From an uncultured beta proteobacterium (GTDB lineage Bacteria > Pseudomonadota > Gammaproteobacteria > Burkholderiales > Burkholderiaceae_C): DNA of 18,165 nucleotides. The notes beneath the pieces are model-generated. The model ran no database searches. It worked only from the letters and a program-made list of their open reading frames with translations, and was not told the DNA's origin. Positions 14,827 through 18,165 of this stretch are shown here, piece after piece. Location of the stretch: contig CAJASG010000690.1 in NCBI GenBank assembly GCA_903944555.1, forward strand, positions 1-18,165, read 5' to 3'. A program made the translations under genes and the position numbers. Every line of letters begins with the position of its first letter. Position 1 is the first letter of the stretch.

Positions 14827-16989
14827 ATGCATGCTTTCACCCCCCTCTTACGCCATTCCTTGCTGCGTCAGCGGCTTCAACCCAGCACCCTGCTGGCGTG
14901 GATGATGTTCTTGGTGCCCGCCCTTGGGGTGCCCAGTGAGCTCATGCTGCAAGACACCCTGAAATCCGCGCTGGTGGCATTTGGCACGCTGGGTGCCGCA
15001 ATGGTGTTTTTTTGGCAGCAACGTGATCGCACTGAGCCCCTGCTGTGGCATGGCCTGGTGTGGCTGCCATTGGTGCTGATGGCGTATGCCCTGGGCAGCA
15101 TGGTGTGGTCGCACGCCTATTTGGCAGGGGCCGAAGCCATTCGGTGGTTTTTGCTGGCCTTGCTGCTGTGGCTGGGTTTAAACACACTGACTCGGGAAAA
15201 CCTGCCAACGCTGCTGTGGGGTATTCACGGGGGTGCGGTGGTGGCCAGCGCTTGGGTGGCGCTGCAATTCTGGCTGGATTTCTCGCTTTTCCCGCAAGGC
15301 GCGAGTCCATCGTCCACGTTCGTGAACCGCAACTTCTTTGCCGAATACGCGGTCGGTGCCTTGCCGTTCTCGGTCTACTTGCTGGCCAATATGCGTGCAT
15401 CGCGCTGGCTACCCTGGATGGCGCTGTCCGTGGTGCTCGAAGTGGTTGCGATCATGATGACCGGCACACGCTCTGCACTGGTTACGCTGATGGTGCTGAT
15501 GCCTGTGTTTGCGCTAATTTTGCTGCGGTACCGACCCCAATTCGCCTTTTCGGGCTGGTCCAAAACCAACAAACTACTGGTGGGCCTGGTCCTGGTTGGA
15601 GGCTTGTTGGTTTTGGGCTCCGTACCCGCACAAAACCAAAGTGTTGCGCAAGAGAGCGGCAACCCCAGCGCCCTGCAACGCAGCCTGTGGCGTACTTCTT
15701 CCATCACCAAGCCGACGGAGTACACCGCCGGGTCCTTTTCTATTCGCGCGGTCATGTGGAAGGCGACCGCCCGCATGGTGATGGCCACACCGCTGACCGG
15801 TGTAGGCGCCGGAGCATGGGAAGTCCAGATTCCTCTTTTTCAGGGTCCTGACAATGCTTTCGAAACAGACTATTACGCCCACAACGAGTACCTGCAACTG
15901 CTCGCCGAATACGGTGCGGTGGTCGGCGGCTTGTTTCTGGCGGTACTGTTTGCCTATTTGCTGGTTGCCGCTGGAAAAACATGGCGACTGATGGGGACTC
16001 AGTCGCAAGAAGCGCCTTTGCGCGCCATCGCATTGGCCAGCATGTTGGCATTGCTGATGGTGAGCAACGCAGGCTTCCCTTGGCGGCTGGCCAGCACCGG
16101 CGCTCTGTTGGTGCTGAATTTTTCCCTATTGGCAGCATCCGATGCGCGCCTTGGATTTAAAGAAGCGTTTTTCGCACACTCCTTGCGCTGGCGGCCCACG
16201 CTGTCGCGAGCGCTGTTGCCACCCCTGATAGCTTGCTTTGCCCTGGCCGTCTTCATCACCTACCAAGCCGCTGAAGCAGAACGCAAAATCGTCAGTTCAA
16301 TCCAGATGGGCAACGCGGCGGCCAAATTAAGCCAGGCGGGGGGCGCGCCGTCGCCGGAGCGCGAAGCACTGCTATTGAAAAATATCAGGGACGGCATTGC
16401 GATCAATTCCCATTACCGCAAGCTCACACCCATGGCGGCCGATCAACTGGCAAGGCTCGGCGATTGGGAAAATGCGATCTGGATTTGGGAATCGGTGGCT
16501 ACGTCGCGCCCGCATATTGCGGCCATTTGGTCCAATCTTGCTCGGGGGTATGCGCAACGCGGAGAGAACACGCGTGCCTTGGATGCCGTGCATCGGTGGC
16601 AACGGCTGGAACCGGATGCGATCGGATCATTGGCATTGGAGGTCACGTTGCTGGGACTCACAGGTCAGGATTCCCTGGCAGTGCAGAAAATCACTCGTGC
16701 TTACGACCAAGGTCGCTTTGACTTCGCACTGTTGCAAACGGGCTATGCCATGGGGCTCAAAACACAGGATTGGTCACTGGCTATTCGGTCGCTGGAACTG
16801 CGAAACCAAACTTGGCCTGAACACGCAGCTGACGGATATTTTCGACTAGGCAAAATTTACACAAGTGATGCTATTCAGGATAACGTCAAAGCACTGGCGG
16901 CCTTTAGGCGCGGTTTGGTGTTGGTACCTGCAGATCGAAAGAATGACTACCGCAGCTTAGTACCCTTGCCATACCGAGAACAGATGTAA
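14827..16989 (+). CDS. O-antigen ligase/PglL-type membrane glycosyltransferase with TPR tail
   Basis: A 720-residue polytopic inner-membrane protein with about ten or more hydrophobic segments between residues 20 and 480 and a soluble helical C-terminus. It belongs to the Wzy_C superfamily (WaaL O-antigen ligases, Wzy polymerases, PglL/PilO-type O-oligosaccharyltransferases). Supporting motifs are STFVNRNFFAEYA (163-175), MTGTRSALVTL (211-221), a large periplasmic loop with R307 and AHNEYLQLLAEYG (351-363). The C-terminal part (about 510-700) has TPR-like helices (WSNLARGYAQRGENTRALDAV). The reaction would be transfer of a lipid-linked glycan to protein or lipid at the periplasmic face. The position between pilin genes favours pilin glycosylation, as with PglL/TfpO, but O-antigen ligase cannot be excluded. 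The ATG at 14827 lacks a clear ribosome site, so the start is uncertain; the frame extends upstream without homology. Confidence 0.8.
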   Translation: MHAFTPLLRHSLLRQRLQPSTLLAWMMFLVPALGVPSELMLQDTLKSALVAFGTLGAAMVFFWQQRDRTEPLLWHGLVWLPLVLMAYALGSMVWSHAYLAGAEAIRWFLLALLLWLGLNTLTRENLPTLLWGIHGGAVVASAWVALQFWLDFSLFPQGASPSSTFVNRNFFAEYAVGALPFSVYLLANMRASRWLPWMALSVVLEVVAIMMTGTRSALVTLMVLMPVFALILLRYRPQFAFSGWSKTNKLLVGLVLVGGLLVLGSVPAQNQSVAQESGNPSALQRSLWRTSSITKPTEYTAGSFSIRAVMWKATARMVMATPLTGVGAGAWEVQIPLFQGPDNAFETDYYAHNEYLQLLAEYGAVVGGLFLAVLFAYLLVAAGKTWRLMGTQSQEAPLRAIALASMLALLMVSNAGFPWRLASTGALLVLNFSLLAASDARLGFKEAFFAHSLRWRPTLSRALLPPLIACFALAVFITYQAAEAERKIVSSIQMGNAAAKLSQAGGAPSPEREALLLKNIRDGIAINSHYRKLTPMAADQLARLGDWENAIWIWESVATSRPHIAAIWSNLARGYAQRGENTRALDAVHRWQRLEPDAIGSLALEVTLLGLTGQDSLAVQKITRAYDQGRFDFALLQTGYAMGLKTQDWSLAIRSLELRNQTWPEHAADGYFRLGKIYTSDAIQDNVKALAAFRRGLVLVPADRKNDYRSLVPLPYREQM

Positions 16990-17017
16990 AAAAGCCGCCC
17001 AAATTAGGCGGCTTTTT
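16989..17017. terminator. Bidirectional intrinsic terminator
   Basis: A perfect 11-base inverted repeat, AAAAAGCCGCC (16989-16999) and GGCGGCTTTTT (17007-17017), encloses a seven-base loop. The GC-rich stem is followed by a T run on either strand, so it can end the glycosyltransferase transcript (its TAA stop at 16987-16989 touches the stem) and the mshA transcript from the other side (stop at 17057). Confidence 0.9.
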
Positions 17018-17056
17018 GAATGCAACTTTAAGGGCTGCTTAACTAAACCGCAGGCC

Positions 17057-17425
17057 TCAATCGCCTACAGCGGTATAGGTCCGGGAGATTGCGGCGCTTG
17101 ACGTGGACGTCACGGTACAGGTACCTGCACCGGCAGCAATAACGCCAGTATTGGAAACACTTGAAGGCAGGCCACCTTGAAGGAGTGCACTCAAATTAGA
17201 GCATGCAATGCCAACGGTTACGCCCTTTGCGGGAGTGACGCGATTTGCAGCGTAGTTAATCGCAGAGGCAGAAGCCAAAGCGCCCGCCACACCGTCAACC
17301 GCAGCCTGCTGTGCATCCGTCTTCAAATCGACAAACTTTGGCAACGCCACTGCGGCCAACACGCCCAGAATGACGATCACCATCACCAATTCAATCAAAG
17401 TAAAACCGCGTTGTGCTTGTTTCAT
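17057..17425 (-). CDS. mshA: MshA-like major type IV pilin
   Basis: A 122-residue prepilin with a short leader (MKQAQRG) cut before Phe, giving FTLIELVMVIVILGVLAAVALPKFVDL with Glu5. DLKTDAQQAAVDGVAGALASASAIN is the MshA-type continuation of the helix. Two Cys (75 and 103) could form the C-terminal disulfide loop. A Ser/Thr/Ala-rich stretch (106-114) near the C-terminus might accept O-glycans. The mature form is about 115 residues, clearly shorter than Vibrio MshA (roughly 170). The ribosome site AAAGGTAG lies a suitable distance before the ATG. It is separated from the minor-pilin block by the opposite-strand glycosyltransferase gene and its terminator, so it is probably a single-gene transcript. 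It is called mshA rather than mshB because it is the only simple pilin here and has its own promoter and terminator. Confidence 0.85.
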   Translation of the reverse strand: MKQAQRGFTLIELVMVIVILGVLAAVALPKFVDLKTDAQQAAVDGVAGALASASAINYAANRVTPAKGVTVGIACSNLSALLQGGLPSSVSNTGVIAAGAGTCTVTSTSSAAISRTYTAVGD

Positions 17426-17464
17426 ATCGTCTACCTTTTAAAAAATATTTTGGGGTGCCCGGTC

Positions 17465-17481
17465 AGCAAACCAAGCTCCAA
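17465..17481 (-). promoter_or_regulatory. Candidate sigma-54 promoter for mshA
   Basis: Read on the minus strand, TTGGAGCTTGGTTTGCT has the invariant GG and GC of a -24/-12 promoter at the standard spacing, plus the TTGC of the -12 box. It differs from the consensus in the middle of the -24 box (GGAGC rather than GGCAC). The predicted start near 17454 would leave a leader of about 30 bases containing the mshA ribosome site. Many major pilin genes use sigma-54, but this match is not decisive. Confidence 0.4.
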
Positions 17482-17612
17482 CGTCGTTCGGCTGTTACAC
17501 CATTTTGAAATTTTAGTCCAATGACATCGCCTTGTGCGTGAACTTTACGCGGTAAGTACATGACTTAAATCACAAATCGACCAGAATTCTCTGCCTTTTC
17601 TGCCCTTCACTG

Positions 17613-18119
17613 CTAATTCACAACTTGTCCCTGCCAAATATAAGTATGCAACGGGGTGATGGACAGCGGCCCAGGCGGCGCACTAATGCGAAACCACACG
17701 ACGGCGGTATCCGGGGGGCTCTCCAGCCATTGCGGATGCAACAGCAGGTACCCGATGCATTCGCAATCGGGATCAAACACCCAACTTCTCGGCACAACCG
17801 CATCCATCTTCAGCACGGAAAATTCACCCGCATAATTGACCGGTGGTTCTTTCAGCAGCAGAAAAGGGTTGCGTTGCAAAGCAGCCACACCAGGCTGCGT
17901 TGACTTCACGGTTTGCTGCAGGTGCTCTATGACGAATGCCGTACGCAGGGCGCCCAAGGTGGATTGGACTGCCGCCAACTCAGCTTGGCCCTGTACCACC
18001 CGCACCTGCCGTCCGAACACCCCAGCCAGCACCAGCACCAAGACCACCAGAATCCCCCACTCCACCATACGGCCACTCCACAGTGGTGCAGTCAGTGGGG
18101 CGGTACGATCAATCGCCAC
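17613..18119 (-). CDS. MshF-like small membrane protein of the MSHA cluster
   Basis: A 168-residue protein with a short basic N-terminus, one membrane segment (about 18-36, MVEWGILVVLVLVLAGVFG), a helical stretch (about 40-75) and a compact C-terminal domain. That domain has RNPFLLLKEPPVNYAG and RSWVFDPDCECIGYLLLHP, patterns seen in pseudopilin-like periplasmic domains. It has no prepilin cleavage site. Its place immediately before the major pilin gene, its size and its single membrane segment match MshF of the Vibrio cluster. Similarity alone is not strong enough to assign the symbol. The start is GTG at 18119, with AAGG nine bases before it. It is separated from mshA by 187 bases that include the candidate mshA promoter. 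Its function in MSHA assembly is not established. Confidence 0.6.
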   Translation of the reverse strand: MAIDRTAPLTAPLWSGRMVEWGILVVLVLVLAGVFGRQVRVVQGQAELAAVQSTLGALRTAFVIEHLQQTVKSTQPGVAALQRNPFLLLKEPPVNYAGEFSVLKMDAVVPRSWVFDPDCECIGYLLLHPQWLESPPDTAVVWFRISAPPGPLSITPLHTYIWQGQVVN

Positions 18120-18165
18120 GGTTAAGCACCTTGCTTGATGCCATGCGCTAGCCCCCGCCCTTGCC
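18120..18165 (-). other. Possible 3' end of the gene upstream of the MshF-like gene
   Basis: The last 46 bases lie just upstream of the MshF-like gene and probably hold the end of the preceding gene, expected to be mshG. Two minus-strand frames close here: one at a TAA (18122-18124), two bases before the GTG start, and one at a TAG (18148-18150). The first would give a C-terminus ending HGIKQGA. Too little sequence is present to tell which is real. Confidence 0.3.

Noticed and set aside
17016..17045. Possible fifth copy of the intergenic repeat next to the terminator
   Set aside because: It contains GGGCTGCTTAAC with the right offset to an upstream TT, but only about half the core positions match and it overlaps the terminator T run. 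It could be chance or a decayed copy.
1..18165. CRISPR arrays, tRNA or rRNA genes, insertion sequences, phage or toxin-antitoxin genes
   Set aside because: No repeat-spacer pattern, RNA gene signature or transposase-like protein was seen. The only repeats are the four short intergenic elements.

Overview
The window carries almost all of a mannose-sensitive haemagglutinin (MSHA)-type type IV pilus locus from a GC-rich betaproteobacterium. The protein sequences and a short interspersed repeat found four times in the gaps suggest Burkholderiales, most likely Comamonadaceae (a Rhodoferax- or Polaromonas-like genome). That placement comes from memory of related sequences, not from a search.

Layout from left to right. 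Positions 1-955 (+) hold the C-terminal two thirds of comM, which enters from outside the window. All msh genes lie on the minus strand, so they are transcribed from right to left. In order of transcription they are: a small membrane protein resembling MshF (18119-17613); the probable major pilin mshA (17425-17057); then, after an opposite-strand insertion, the minor pilins mshC, mshD, mshO and mshP (14697-12425); the giant tip or adhesin-like mshQ (12334-7958); and the assembly and secretin block mshI, a PilN-like mshI2, mshJ, mshK, mshL, mshM and mshN (7791-1011). A plus-strand gene for an O-antigen-ligase/PglL-type membrane glycosyltransferase (14827-16989) sits between the pilin and the minor pilins. 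It ends in a strong terminator that can serve both strands.

How the genes work together. MshA would form the shaft. MshC, D, O and P would form the priming tip complex, and MshQ the large exposed tip protein. MshI (PilM-like), MshI2 (PilN-like), MshJ (PilO-like) and MshK would form the inner-membrane and periplasmic alignment complex. MshL is the outer-membrane secretin, MshM an ExeA-like ATPase and MshN a TPR protein. The PglL-like enzyme probably modifies the pilin or another surface glycan. The extension ATPase (mshE), platform protein (mshG), prepilin peptidase and any mshB are not in the window; mshE and mshG would be expected to the right of the MshF-like gene.

Most msh genes overlap or nearly touch (ATGA, GTGA and TAATG junctions), so translation is probably coupled within two main blocks, C-D-O-P and I-I2-J-K-L-M-N. 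No gap exceeds about 190 bases. The most interesting points are the glycosyltransferase inserted in the pilus locus, the unusual domain architecture of MshQ, the fixed-spacing 30-bp intergenic repeat, and a candidate sigma-54 promoter before mshA. I see no wholly unknown system here.
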